In this document: piece after piece, positions 57,021 through 64,000 of the stretch
How the letters are laid out: every line of letters begins with the position of its first letter
How positions within the stretch are numbered: position 1 is the first letter of the stretch
The notes under the pieces: model-generated
Database searches by the model: none
The model's input: the letters and a program-made list of their open reading frames with translations, nothing else
Told to the model about the DNA's origin: nothing
Translations under genes and position numbers: made by a program
Assembly (NCBI GenBank): GCA_937998875.1
Contig: CALLBO010000004.1
Location: 1 to 64,000, forward strand
DNA length: 64,000 nucleotides
Reading direction: 5' to 3'
From: an uncultured Granulosicoccaceae bacterium
GTDB lineage: Bacteria > Pseudomonadota > Gammaproteobacteria > Granulosicoccales > Granulosicoccaceae

Positions 57021-57082
57021 CTATACTGGCAGTTGCCTATACTGGCAGTCAACTATACTGGCAGTTGCCTACATTGGCACGG
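57021..57082. repeat. 16-bp tandem repeat, about four copies, reaching into the AKR stop codon
   Basis: Units CTATACTGGCAGTTGC (57021), CTATACTGGCAGTCAA (57037), CTATACTGGCAGTTGC (57053) and a degenerate CTACATTGGCACGG (57069) are exactly 16 bp apart. The fourth contains the aldo/keto reductase stop codon and encodes its last residues (VPM). The array probably grew by slippage from that 3' end. Confidence 0.9.
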
Positions 57083-58076
57083 GGGTATCGGGATGGAGCA
57101 ACTCTGCTGTTTTTAAATCACTCCACAGAGATGCAGGTATATCCAGATTCCACCAGTTAAAAATATCTTCGACTTCACCACGTGAACGCGGGCCGGGTAT
57201 TACCGTTGCAACCAATGGATGCGCAACCGGCATTCGAAGAGCCGCAGCAGGAAGTGGAACGTTGTGTGATAAACATACTTCTTCGATTTGCTTAGCCTTA
57301 TCGATCACATCTGCAGGAGCTGCCGAATAGTTCCAGGTGTTGCCACCGGCCAGAATACCTGAGTTAAACGGGCCACCCAGTATAATCCCTGTGCCTGCTT
57401 CATCACAGGCAGGCAATAAGTCATCAAGCGGACTTTGTTCCAGCAGCGTGTAACGACCAGCCAGTAAGAAAGCATCCCAAAATCCATGCTGCATCGCTTG
57501 TATGCAAACCTCTTTTTCATTAACACCCAAACCAATCGCTTTGACATTACCGTTGCGACGCAATTCATCAAGCGCTTTATAACCACCAGTCATGGCGTCT
57601 CTTAATAAGGGCGCGTTATCCTCTGCCCCATGTTGAAACTCACCAATGTCATGCAACAGCAGTGCATCAATATGATCAAGCCCGAGCCGCTGAAGACTGT
57701 CTTCATAGGACCGCATAACCCCGTCATACGAATAATCATAAGTCTGTTTGAACGGGAACGATCCGGGCCACTCAACTGCTTCATGCTCCGGTGCCGGACC
57801 GGGCGAAAACAGCCGCCCTGCTTTGGTTGATAAGGTCCATCCGGTCCTGTCACGAAGCGCATCACCCACATAATGTTCCGAGCGACAAAAGCCATAAAAC
57901 GGCGCTGTATCGACGAACGTCATACCACCGTCGAGTCCAGCTTCGAGCGCACCTCGATTGTCTTCTTCTGATACGGCACGATGATTACCCGCCATTGCCG
58001 CGCAACCGAGCCCGAGTTCTGAAACCTCAAGACCACTTGTCCCCAACAATCGGGTTTTAATTTTGTTCACTGACAT
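57069..58076 (-). CDS. Aldo/keto reductase
   Basis: This 335-aa NADPH-dependent oxidoreductase has the catalytic tetrad: Asp and Tyr in FVDTAPFYG, Lys in LSTKAGRLF and His in ALLLHDIG. The pattern LGTSGLEVSELGLGCAAMAGNH and LGLDHIDALLLHD places it in the D-threo-aldose 1-dehydrogenase/L-fucose dehydrogenase-like group. ATG 58076 is chosen over the track start (12 residues longer, unlike the family). The 3' end is embedded in a 16-bp tandem repeat. Sugar or aldehyde substrate unknown. Confidence 0.87.
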   Translation of the reverse strand: MSVNKIKTRLLGTSGLEVSELGLGCAAMAGNHRAVSEEDNRGALEAGLDGGMTFVDTAPFYGFCRSEHYVGDALRDRTGWTLSTKAGRLFSPGPAPEHEAVEWPGSFPFKQTYDYSYDGVMRSYEDSLQRLGLDHIDALLLHDIGEFQHGAEDNAPLLRDAMTGGYKALDELRRNGNVKAIGLGVNEKEVCIQAMQHGFWDAFLLAGRYTLLEQSPLDDLLPACDEAGTGIILGGPFNSGILAGGNTWNYSAAPADVIDKAKQIEEVCLSHNVPLPAAALRMPVAHPLVATVIPGPRSRGEVEDIFNWWNLDIPASLWSDLKTAELLHPDTPVPM

Positions 58077-58112
58077 CAATAAATACCTATCGCCAAATGT
58101 TATTCGCTTCAC

Positions 58113-58476
58113 TCAACAGCGGAACGGATAACACTGATCGTTACCGTCAACATGCAGTTCTGCTGCAGTTAAATCCTGTAATAGCTCGTGTGTGATTGAC
58201 GCCAGTTTTTCTATCGGAATGCAACAGGAGTCTTTGATATCTATTACTGGCTGACAGGAAGACTGGCCGAACCACTCAGGACTCGTTGCATGGCTAACAT
58301 ACCACCAGAGAGCAATTATTTGATGTTACCAGAATACTGTAGACACAGCCGAATTCGAGGTGACCAAACTCGTAATTGTTATCTGAAATCTCGCGGTAAC
58401 TACAAAATTGCGGCATAGCATCTTGATCAACTCTAACGACCCAAGGTATGTTTGTTACCTCACAACCGCTGACCAC
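58113..58476 (-). pseudogene. Frameshifted gene remnant, unknown family
   Basis: One minus frame reads VVSGCEVTNIPWVVRVDQD through FGHLEFGCVYSILVTSNN and ends at a TAG at 58294-58296. A second minus frame is open from about 58336 down to a TGA at 58113-58115 and reads IIALWWYVSHATSPEWFGQS ... LTAAELHVDGNDQ. The two join naturally near TCAAATAATT, as one protein interrupted by a frameshift. The second frame has no start codon of its own. No family is recognised. A sequencing error or a true pseudogene are both possible. The first frame also stays open further upstream to about 58605. Confidence 0.5.
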
Positions 58477-58482
58477 AGGCTC

Positions 58483-58632
58483 ATGAGCAGACGCAGAAGC
58501 AAAAGCCCTTTGAAAAGAACTAAAGAGGCTTTCATAGGGCGGAGATCGTTCTTCAGCGTCTTCGGTATCCCTATAATAATTCTGCTGGTGGTATTCGTCG
58601 TTGTGAAGCTAGTAACAACGATCGCTGCCTGA
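58483..58632 (+). CDS. Possible small cationic single-pass membrane protein
   Basis: The ATG at 58483 opens a 49-codon frame. It starts MSRRRSKSPLKRTKE (strongly basic), continues through GRRSFFSVFG, and has one hydrophobic helix IPIIILLVVFVVVKLV. The composition is that of a small positive-inside membrane protein. There is only a weak ribosome binding site (CAGG), and the opposite strand carries an open frame of the neighbouring remnant, so the call is tentative. Confidence 0.35.
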   Translation: MSRRRSKSPLKRTKEAFIGRRSFFSVFGIPIIILLVVFVVVKLVTTIAA

Positions 58633-58739
58633 CTCACCCCGAACGACCAACCCTCGCCAATACTTAGACGTCCCTACTCTCTCCAGAAGTGCGTTAGCAC
58701 CGACTTTGGTGCTGTAGCTGTTTTGTGCTGTTGCAGTTC

Positions 58740-59100
58740 GGTGCAGTTGCTTTTTCAAAGCATTTGACCAGTTTTTTGAAAATCTTCCGTAGCCGGAGCG
58801 CAGCGCCATGGATGGCGCGGAGAGCAATGTGTACATGGACGTACCCATAGTCATCAATAATGGGCGCGGCCCGGTGGAGGATGATTTCAAAAAATGCCAC
58901 AGGCACCCGCAGGGCTGATCAACGCGAAAAACACTTTTGGTTACTTTTCGTTTTGAAAAGTGACTCGTACCACCAGGGACTGGCAACGAAAAAATCGACG
59001 GGATCGATTTTTCACAAGCGCGGGATTTGCGCGCAGCCCGCAGGGTGAGTTCCATGGACGGGACGAGTAAACCCGCCATGGATGGCAAGCATATTCGTCA
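58740..59100. repeat. Non-coding dispersed intergenic sequence of about 360 bp
   Basis: The interval has no plausible gene. Its left part (TTGACCAGTTTTTTGAAAATC, GCCGGAGCGCAGCGCCATGG) reappears at 52255. It contains short inverted motifs: CTTTTGGTTACTTTTCG beside TTTTGAAAAGTGAC, CCATGGATGG twice, and AACTCGTCAAG-type triplets at 59092-59147. The 159-aa minus ORF of the track running through it is low-complexity and basic and not believed. The sequence may be a multi-copy intergenic element. Confidence 0.5.
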
Positions 59101-59178
59101 AGTAATAACGTCCATACAACTCGTCAAGCCAACTCGTCAAGAAAAAACGTAAAACAACAACCAATCAAACCAAAAACA

Positions 59179-60177
59179 CTAACTCCCCCTCAAAGTACCC
59201 CGTTCCACAACAACAGAGGGAAACAACCGCGCCTCAGGATACCGTTCCGGATCATCGATCATCGCAACAACAAGTTCAATTGACGAACTGATAATCTGCT
59301 CTATAGGTTGTTTAATCGTTGTCAGGTTAATACTCTCCCAACTCGACATCTCCATATCATTCAAACCAATAATACCGACATCTTCAGGCACGCGTTTGCC
59401 ACCATCTTTAAGCGCACTTAGTACACCAATAGAAAGCACATCATCGCCGCAAAAGTATGCCTCGGCAAGCCCGTTATCGGCCAGTATGCGCAACATCTCC
59501 GCCCTACCTGCGTTAAACGAATAAGCTTCAGCAAACGACTGCGAGACTCTAACGTTCGGGTGTTTACGCATTTCACTTCTAAAACCCTCCAGCCGATCCT
59601 GCGTTGAAGTGGCGGCCACCGGACCACCCAGAAAAGCAACACTTTCGTAACCGCGGCTCACCAACTCACGCGCGGCAATACGTCCCCCTTCGATATTATC
59701 AATACCCACAACATGTACTTGTGGTGTTGTGGTATGACGACCAAACGAATGCACCACAGGTATATTCGCATCCCTGAATGCACTCGCAAAATCCGGTGTA
59801 AGCGTTGAGGATGCGACTACCACACCGTCTACCGAATACTGCTTGAGCATCTGCACAGTACGTGCAGAGTCTGTTTCATCACTCAGGTTTACCAGCAGTG
59901 GTCGTAAGCCACGTTCCTGCAAACCGCGGGTAAACAGATCGAATACTTCAAGAAATACCGGGTTATGAAAGTTGTTCGATACAAGGCCAATCAGCCTGGT
60001 TCTGCCAGTGGTCAGGCTGGATGCCAGTGCGTTGGGCGTGTAACCCAATGCACTGGCCGCCTTCTCAACCTTTTCACGCGTCAGTTCAGAAACAGACGCC
60101 CCGTCTGTGAATGCACGTGACACAGCTGAAGGTGATACTCCGGCTTTTCTTGCCACATCTCTTAGGGTCACTGACAT
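59179..60177 (-). CDS. LacI-family transcriptional regulator, probable inositol regulator
   Basis: This 332-aa regulator has the N-terminal LacI helix-turn-helix (VTLRDVARKAGVSPSAVSRAFT) and hinge (ALGYTPNALASSLTTGRT), then a periplasmic-binding-type effector domain (LIGLVSNNFHNPVFLEVFDL). Genes for a sugar/inositol ABC importer lie just beyond the next gene, and the importer promoter and the iolD/iolE region share the palindrome TGCAACCGGTTGCA. The likely inducer is an inositol or catabolic intermediate. The ATG at 60177 matches the canonical MSVTLRDVA start. Confidence 0.9.
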   Translation of the reverse strand: MSVTLRDVARKAGVSPSAVSRAFTDGASVSELTREKVEKAASALGYTPNALASSLTTGRTRLIGLVSNNFHNPVFLEVFDLFTRGLQERGLRPLLVNLSDETDSARTVQMLKQYSVDGVVVASSTLTPDFASAFRDANIPVVHSFGRHTTTPQVHVVGIDNIEGGRIAARELVSRGYESVAFLGGPVAATSTQDRLEGFRSEMRKHPNVRVSQSFAEAYSFNAGRAEMLRILADNGLAEAYFCGDDVLSIGVLSALKDGGKRVPEDVGIIGLNDMEMSSWESINLTTIKQPIEQIISSSIELVVAMIDDPERYPEARLFPSVVVERGTLRGS

Positions 60178-60222
60178 AGCAAAAGCCCTTTTGTAGACAA
60201 ACCAGCAACCCTGCTCAATATT

Positions 60223-60420
60223 CTATTCCGGCCAACCATCAAAAAATAATTGTTGCGCAGACCCGCCCGCAATTGCCGCAAACAGTATCGCCCACAACAT
60301 TGAACCCGCTAGAAACTCAACCAACGCCCAGACTGTGCATACGCCAACCACCGCTACTCTGCGCCACACCGGCAGGAAAAAGTCCACCTGCAGATCAAAC
60401 AGGCCTTTGTTTTTTTTCAT
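60223..60420 (-). CDS. Small membrane protein, DUF3329-like
   Basis: This 65-aa protein starts MKKNKGLFDLQVDFF and has one or two hydrophobic segments (VAVVGVCTVWALVEFLAGSMLWAILFAAIAGG). This WRRVAVVGVCTVWALVEF pattern is found in small proteins that accompany LacI/sugar transporter clusters in proteobacteria, as far as I recall. It starts 45 bp upstream of the LacI start on the same strand and probably forms a dicistronic unit with it. Function unknown. Confidence 0.65.
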   Translation of the reverse strand: MKKNKGLFDLQVDFFLPVWRRVAVVGVCTVWALVEFLAGSMLWAILFAAIAGGSAQQLFFDGWPE

Positions 60421-60611
60421 AGCTCACCGCCTCTGATGTGGTGCCCAGACAACGCGGGCCACCGAAAATTGCCACGATCATGAAGACGCGATACATCGCG
60501 CCTATTCATTCGGTTCATCGACGCCAACCGATTGAACTCTAGCAAATTCAGGCTCTATCGCAATTCTTCTGCGGCAGCACACGCACGAATAGCAAAAGTC
60601 GCCACCTACCT

Positions 60612-60625
60612 TGCAACCGGTTGCA
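60612..60625. promoter_or_regulatory. LacI-type operator upstream of inositol ABC importer
   Basis: TGCAACCGGTTGCA, identical to the palindrome at 47647-47660, ends 83 bp before the binding-protein start codon. It overlaps a candidate -35 TTGCAC (60621-60626) with TTGAAT 17 bp downstream. Binding would block this promoter. The LacI gene is divergent and only about 430 bp away. Confidence 0.75.
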
Positions 60626-60708
60626 CAACGCTATTGATTATGATTGAATCAGCGACGAAGTTGTCGAGAAAATGTCGTTAACTCATCCCGCATCACATTG
60701 GAGGCACT

Positions 60709-61650
60709 ATGAACTCAACCCTTAAAAAGCTCGCGCTGGTCGCCGTCGCGGTGGCCGCACCATTCATTGCCACACCCGCAATGGCTGAAAAGTATGTCCT
60801 TGTTAGCCACGCACCAGACAGTGATACCTGGTGGAACACAATCAAAAACGGTATCGCACTGGCAGGAGAACAGGTCGGTGTTGACGTTGAATATCGCAAC
60901 CCGCCTACCGGTGACATCGCTGACATGGCACGTCTGATCGATCAGGCAGCCGCAAGCAGTCCCGATGGCATCATTACTACGCTTGCCGACTTCGACGTTC
61001 TAAAAGGACCGATCTCAGCGGCAGTTGACCAGGGCATCGACGTCATCATCATGAACACTGGCACGCCTGAACAGGCGCGTGAAGTTGGCGCGCTAATGTA
61101 CGTTGGCCAACCGGAATATGATGCAGGTCTCGCAGCCGGTATCCGCGCCAAAGGTGAAGGTGTTACAAAATTCCTTTGTGTCAACCATGCTATTCAACAG
61201 CCAACGGTCGGCGAGCGCTGCCGCGGTTATGCAGACGGTCTTGGTATCGATCTGGGCGATGCCATGATGGACTCAGGCACTGACCCTGCAGAAATAAAGA
61301 ACAAGGTACTTGCTTACCTGTCTGCCAACACAGACGTTGACGGCATCCTTACTCTTGGCCCGGTCTCAGCTGATCCAACATTAGCAGCCCTTGAAGAAAA
61401 CGGTATGGCCGGTGACATTCACTTCGGTACTTTCGATCTTGGTGAAGAGATCGTTAAAGGCATCAAAGGTGGTGTAATCGCATGGGGCATCGATCAACAA
61501 CCGTTCCTGCAGGCATACATGCCAGTTGTGATTCTTGCCAACTGGGATCGCTACGGTGTACTCCCGGGTAACAATATCAATTCAGGCCCGGGCTTTGTCA
61601 CCAAAGACGGTTTGGCTAAAGTTGAAGAGTTCGCAGGTGAGTACCGCTAG
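60709..61650 (+). CDS. Sugar/inositol ABC transporter substrate-binding protein (CUT2 type)
   Basis: This 313-aa periplasmic binding protein has a signal peptide (MNSTLKKLALVAVAVAAPF, cleavage after ATPAMA). The mature part (LVSHAPDSDTWWNTIKNGIALAGEQVGVDVEYRNP, IITTLADFDVLKGPISAAVDQGIDVII) is of the periplasmic-binding-protein 1 class used for ribose, xylose and inositol. A strong GGAGG lies 6 nt before the start. It leads the transport operon and is followed by a strong hairpin. Myo-inositol is the likely ligand from context. Confidence 0.9.
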   Translation: MNSTLKKLALVAVAVAAPFIATPAMAEKYVLVSHAPDSDTWWNTIKNGIALAGEQVGVDVEYRNPPTGDIADMARLIDQAAASSPDGIITTLADFDVLKGPISAAVDQGIDVIIMNTGTPEQAREVGALMYVGQPEYDAGLAAGIRAKGEGVTKFLCVNHAIQQPTVGERCRGYADGLGIDLGDAMMDSGTDPAEIKNKVLAYLSANTDVDGILTLGPVSADPTLAALEENGMAGDIHFGTFDLGEEIVKGIKGGVIAWGIDQQPFLQAYMPVVILANWDRYGVLPGNNINSGPGFVTKDGLAKVEEFAGEYR

Positions 61651-61673
61651 TCTGTAACTTTTAATCGTACCTG

Positions 61674-61702
61674 CCGATAGCCGGGACACTCCCGGCTATC
61701 GG
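61674..61702. terminator. Strong hairpin between binding-protein and permease genes
   Basis: CCGATAGCCGGG, loop ACACT, CCCGGCTATCGG is a perfect 12-bp inverted repeat 24 bp beyond the binding-protein stop. There is no T-run on the + strand, so it is better viewed as an mRNA-stabilising or partial-termination hairpin that raises binding protein over membrane components than as a full terminator. Confidence 0.75.
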
Positions 61703-61750
61703 CCATCTCAGGCCCTTCCCAGACAGTTCTCTAAAACCCGGAGCGAATCA

Positions 61751-62860
61751 ATGGTAGATGCCGTTCAAGACGAACGAGTACGCCAGGTTTCGAAGTGGCG
61801 CCAGGCACTCATACGACCCGAGCTTGGCAGCATTGTCGGCACCATCGCGGTCTTTACGCTATTCGCATTTTTTGCCTACGATTCCGGTATGTTCAAGCCG
61901 CAGGGCATCCTGAACTGGTCCATCGTTTCAGCTCAATTCATGATCATTGCTGTCGGCGCATGCCTGTTGATGATTGCAGGCGAGTTTGATCTTTCGGTGG
62001 GTTCAATGATTGGCTTCGCCGGTATGATGATCGCAGTATTCGGTATGGTCCTGGGCCTTCCAATGTGGCTGGCCATACTTATAACGTTTGTGATTTGCGC
62101 TGCCATTGGCGCTATCAACGGCATTATTGTTGTTAAAACAGGACTTCCCTCTTTTATTGTTACGCTGGCGTTTTTGTTTATTCTGCGCGGCTTTACTATC
62201 TTTATTCCACAAACCATCGAACGTAAAACCATTATTGGCGGTATCAAAGATGCTGCCGAAGGTGACTGGCTGGCACCTGTTTTCGGTGGAAAAATCGGCC
62301 AACCGATATTCCGATGGTTAGGCGATGCAGGTTTTATCGATACTTTCCAACGCGGTTCTCGCGAAGGCCAGCCTGTCATTGATGGTATACCGATGCTTAT
62401 CGTTTGGGCGATAGCCCTGATTATCTTCGGCCATATTCTGCTTACAAAAACCCGCTTCGGTAACTGGATATTCGCAGCGGGAGGTGACGCAGAAGCGGCC
62501 AGAAATTCCGGTGTACCTGTCGCGAGAGTGAAAATACTGATGTTTGTATTCACTGCTATTTGCGCAACTATATTCGCCACCTGTCAGGTTATGGAATTCG
62601 GATCGGCAGGCGCTGATCGCGGGTTACTTAAAGAATTTGAAGCAATCATTGCTGTGGTAGTTGGTGGTGCGCTACTTACCGGCGGTTACGGATCTGTTAT
62701 AGGTGCTGCATTGGGGGCTTTGATATTCGGGGTTGTGCAGCAAGGTCTCTTTTTTGCCGGTGTCGACAACTCTCTCTACCGGGTTTTTGTAGGCGTGATA
62801 TTGCTCGCGGCCGTCATATTGAATACCTATATCCGACGACTCATCACGGGAGAGCGGTAA
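61751..62860 (+). CDS. CUT2-type sugar/inositol ABC transporter permease
   Basis: This 369-aa inner-membrane permease of the RbsC/XylH family has GEFDLSVGSMIGFAGMMIAVF near residue 75, GAINGIIVVKTGLPSFIVTLAF (EAA-like region), GGDAEAARNSGVPVARVK, and GGALLTGGYGSVIGAALGALIF. Eight or more helices are expected. A periplasmic loop of about 75 residues (about 155-225) is longer than in RbsC, as also found in inositol permeases. Its TAA stop overlaps the ATPase ATG (TAATG). Confidence 0.9.
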   Translation: MVDAVQDERVRQVSKWRQALIRPELGSIVGTIAVFTLFAFFAYDSGMFKPQGILNWSIVSAQFMIIAVGACLLMIAGEFDLSVGSMIGFAGMMIAVFGMVLGLPMWLAILITFVICAAIGAINGIIVVKTGLPSFIVTLAFLFILRGFTIFIPQTIERKTIIGGIKDAAEGDWLAPVFGGKIGQPIFRWLGDAGFIDTFQRGSREGQPVIDGIPMLIVWAIALIIFGHILLTKTRFGNWIFAAGGDAEAARNSGVPVARVKILMFVFTAICATIFATCQVMEFGSAGADRGLLKEFEAIIAVVVGGALLTGGYGSVIGAALGALIFGVVQQGLFFAGVDNSLYRVFVGVILLAAVILNTYIRRLITGER

Positions 62861-63684
62861 TGCCCGATAGCGCGATGCCTGACAGTACAACGCCTGGCAG
62901 TACCATGAGAAGCCCAATTATTGAGATGCGCGACATCGAGAAGCACTTTGGCTCTGTGATCGCATTGGCCGGTGTATCGCTCGATGTGTTTGCCGGTGAA
63001 TGCCATTGCCTGCTCGGTGACAACGGTGCAGGTAAATCCACCTTCATCAAAACCATGTCAGGAGTGCATCAACCTACTTCAGGTGAGGTATTTTTCGAAG
63101 GTAAGCCAATGTCTTTCAGTGATCCAGCTGCAGCAATTGCCGCCGGTATTGCTACCGTTCACCAACACCTCGCCATGATCCCGCTGATGTCTGTCACGCG
63201 AAATTTCTTCATGGGTAACGAGCCTGTAAAAAAAGTTGGTCCGTTTAAACTGTTTGACCAACAGCTTGCTAACAAAGTCACCATGGAGCAAATGAGTGCA
63301 ATGGGCATTAACCTGCGAAGCCCTGATCAGGCAGTTGGTACTTTATCAGGTGGTGAGCGGCAAACTGTAGCCATAGCCCGCGCTGTACATTTCGGTGCGA
63401 AGGTTTTAATCCTCGACGAACCCACCTCGGCCCTGGGTGTGAGACAAACCGCCAATGTGTTATCAACGGTAGACAAAGTTCGCAAGCAAGGCATTGCAGT
63501 GGTATTTATCACCCACAATGTCCGCCATGCTCTGGCAGTAGGAGATCGTTTTACGGTGCTCAATCGCGGCAAAACACTCGGTACGGCAAACCGCGGGGAA
63601 ATTACACCTGAAGAACTACAGGATCTGATGGCAGGCGGGCAGGAAATGGTGGCGCTTGAAAGCTCCCTCGGTGGCACTGTTTAG
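62860..63684 (+). CDS. CUT2-type ABC transporter ATP-binding protein, single domain
   Basis: This 274-aa ATPase has Walker A LLGDNGAGKSTFIKTM, signature LSGGERQTVAIARA and Walker B VLILDEPTSALG. RbsA/XylG-type ATPases usually have two fused ABC domains (about 500 aa). Here there is one, as in FrcA-type systems, so the functional unit is a homodimer. The start codon overlaps the permease stop. An alternative start at MRSPIIEMRDIEKHFGS (residue 16) lacks the preceding repeated MPDSAMPDSTTPGST. It is the last transporter gene. Confidence 0.88.
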   Translation: MPDSAMPDSTTPGSTMRSPIIEMRDIEKHFGSVIALAGVSLDVFAGECHCLLGDNGAGKSTFIKTMSGVHQPTSGEVFFEGKPMSFSDPAAAIAAGIATVHQHLAMIPLMSVTRNFFMGNEPVKKVGPFKLFDQQLANKVTMEQMSAMGINLRSPDQAVGTLSGGERQTVAIARAVHFGAKVLILDEPTSALGVRQTANVLSTVDKVRKQGIAVVFITHNVRHALAVGDRFTVLNRGKTLGTANRGEITPEELQDLMAGGQEMVALESSLGGTV

Positions 63685-63958
63685 GGCGCACGTTTAGAAG
63701 ATATTTCACTTAAATATCCTTCCAGACCGCCACCAATAGCCATCACCACTATGGTGAATATTTCATGCATAGAACCGGGATGGCATCTACCTGCCGGGCA
63801 AGTTTGGCTCGAAACCGGAAGATAGGGTTATACTCAGACAAGATGGTTGGAAGTTTTCTCAGGGTTAACCGGGAACTTATGCATCATTAATATCCAGCAT
63901 TCTCCATGCGATACATTGATGCATAGCTGATAACCACCAGCCAAAGAACCGCTTCTTT

Positions 63959-64000
63959 ATGAATCCAATCGACTACACCCCGGTTTCCGGAATGGACTTA
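63959..64000 (+). CDS. N-terminus of a gene continuing beyond the window
   Basis: An ATG at 63959 begins the frame MNPIDYTPVSGMDL, open to the window end. The peptide is compatible with a metabolic enzyme such as an agmatinase/ureohydrolase-like protein, but 14 residues are not enough to support that. No strong ribosome binding site is visible. It follows about 270 bp of sequence without a gene. Confidence 0.3.
   Translation, partial: MNPIDYTPVSGMDL

Noticed and set aside
58609-59088. 159-aa minus ORF as a gene
   Set aside because: Basic, low-complexity sequence across an element with repeated segments, no recognisable domain and no ribosome binding site.
1-64000. tRNA or rRNA genes
   Set aside because: I read the intergenic regions for cloverleaf-type or conserved rRNA segments and found none. 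A covariance-model search could still find a small RNA.

Overview
The window reads as a chromosomal segment of a heterotrophic, probably marine gammaproteobacterium. The basis is gene content: RimI, PssA, RF3, IlvBN and PEP carboxykinase of proteobacterial type, inositol and dipeptide ABC systems, and several signal peptides and lipoprotein signals of Gram-negative style. The species cannot be fixed from sequence alone. Genes are dense and mostly short operons. No rRNA, tRNA, prophage, transposase, CRISPR array or complete insertion sequence was seen.

Layout. Position 0-4.5 kb: a three-gene minus-strand catabolic operon (BphC-type extradiol dioxygenase, MhpA-type FAD monooxygenase, a divergent SHMT-like PLP enzyme). 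4.5-8.2 kb: two inverted-repeat elements, then a sulfur-trafficking operon (73-aa protein, TusA, YeeE/YedE transporter, S24/LexA-fold protein) divergent from a shortened siroheme-synthase-like methyltransferase. 8.5-14.5 kb: HPPD, a membrane-anchored PDZ protein, an EamA exporter, a beta-hydroxyacid dehydrogenase, a LysR regulator and an orphan FixJ-like response regulator with Glu at the phosphoacceptor position. 15-22 kb: a dipeptide-type ABC operon divergent from an M20 peptidase. 22-37.5 kb: housekeeping genes (prfC, rimI, pssA, ilvNB, a BepA-like M48 protease, pckA) with lipoproteins and a hydrolase. 36-42.4 kb: a gamma-glutamyltransferase / cysteine desulfurase / cystathionine beta-synthase operon and a fused MFS-acyltransferase.

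42.9-49.9 kb and 59.2-63.7 kb together form a myo-inositol system. The first part has iolD-iolC-iolB-iolJ on the minus strand, divergent from iolE and an iolG-like dehydrogenase. The second has a LacI-family regulator and a CUT2-type ABC importer. The same perfect palindrome, TGCAACCGGTTGCA, lies in the iolD/iolE divergent promoter and upstream of the importer, so the LacI protein probably controls both halves. 50.8-58.6 kb holds assorted accessory genes: a DapDC-like decarboxylase, DUF1127, LysR, AraC-GyrI, DUF2834, GFA, GST, an aldo/keto reductase and a frameshifted gene remnant.

The most unusual feature is a family of intergenic REP/BIME-like palindromic elements. They carry the arms GTAGGGGGGATAAGC and GCGCATCCACC, occur at five loci, and range from compact hairpins to forms whose loops are expanded to about 60-70 nt. 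One locus is a tandem array with a period of about 267 bp.
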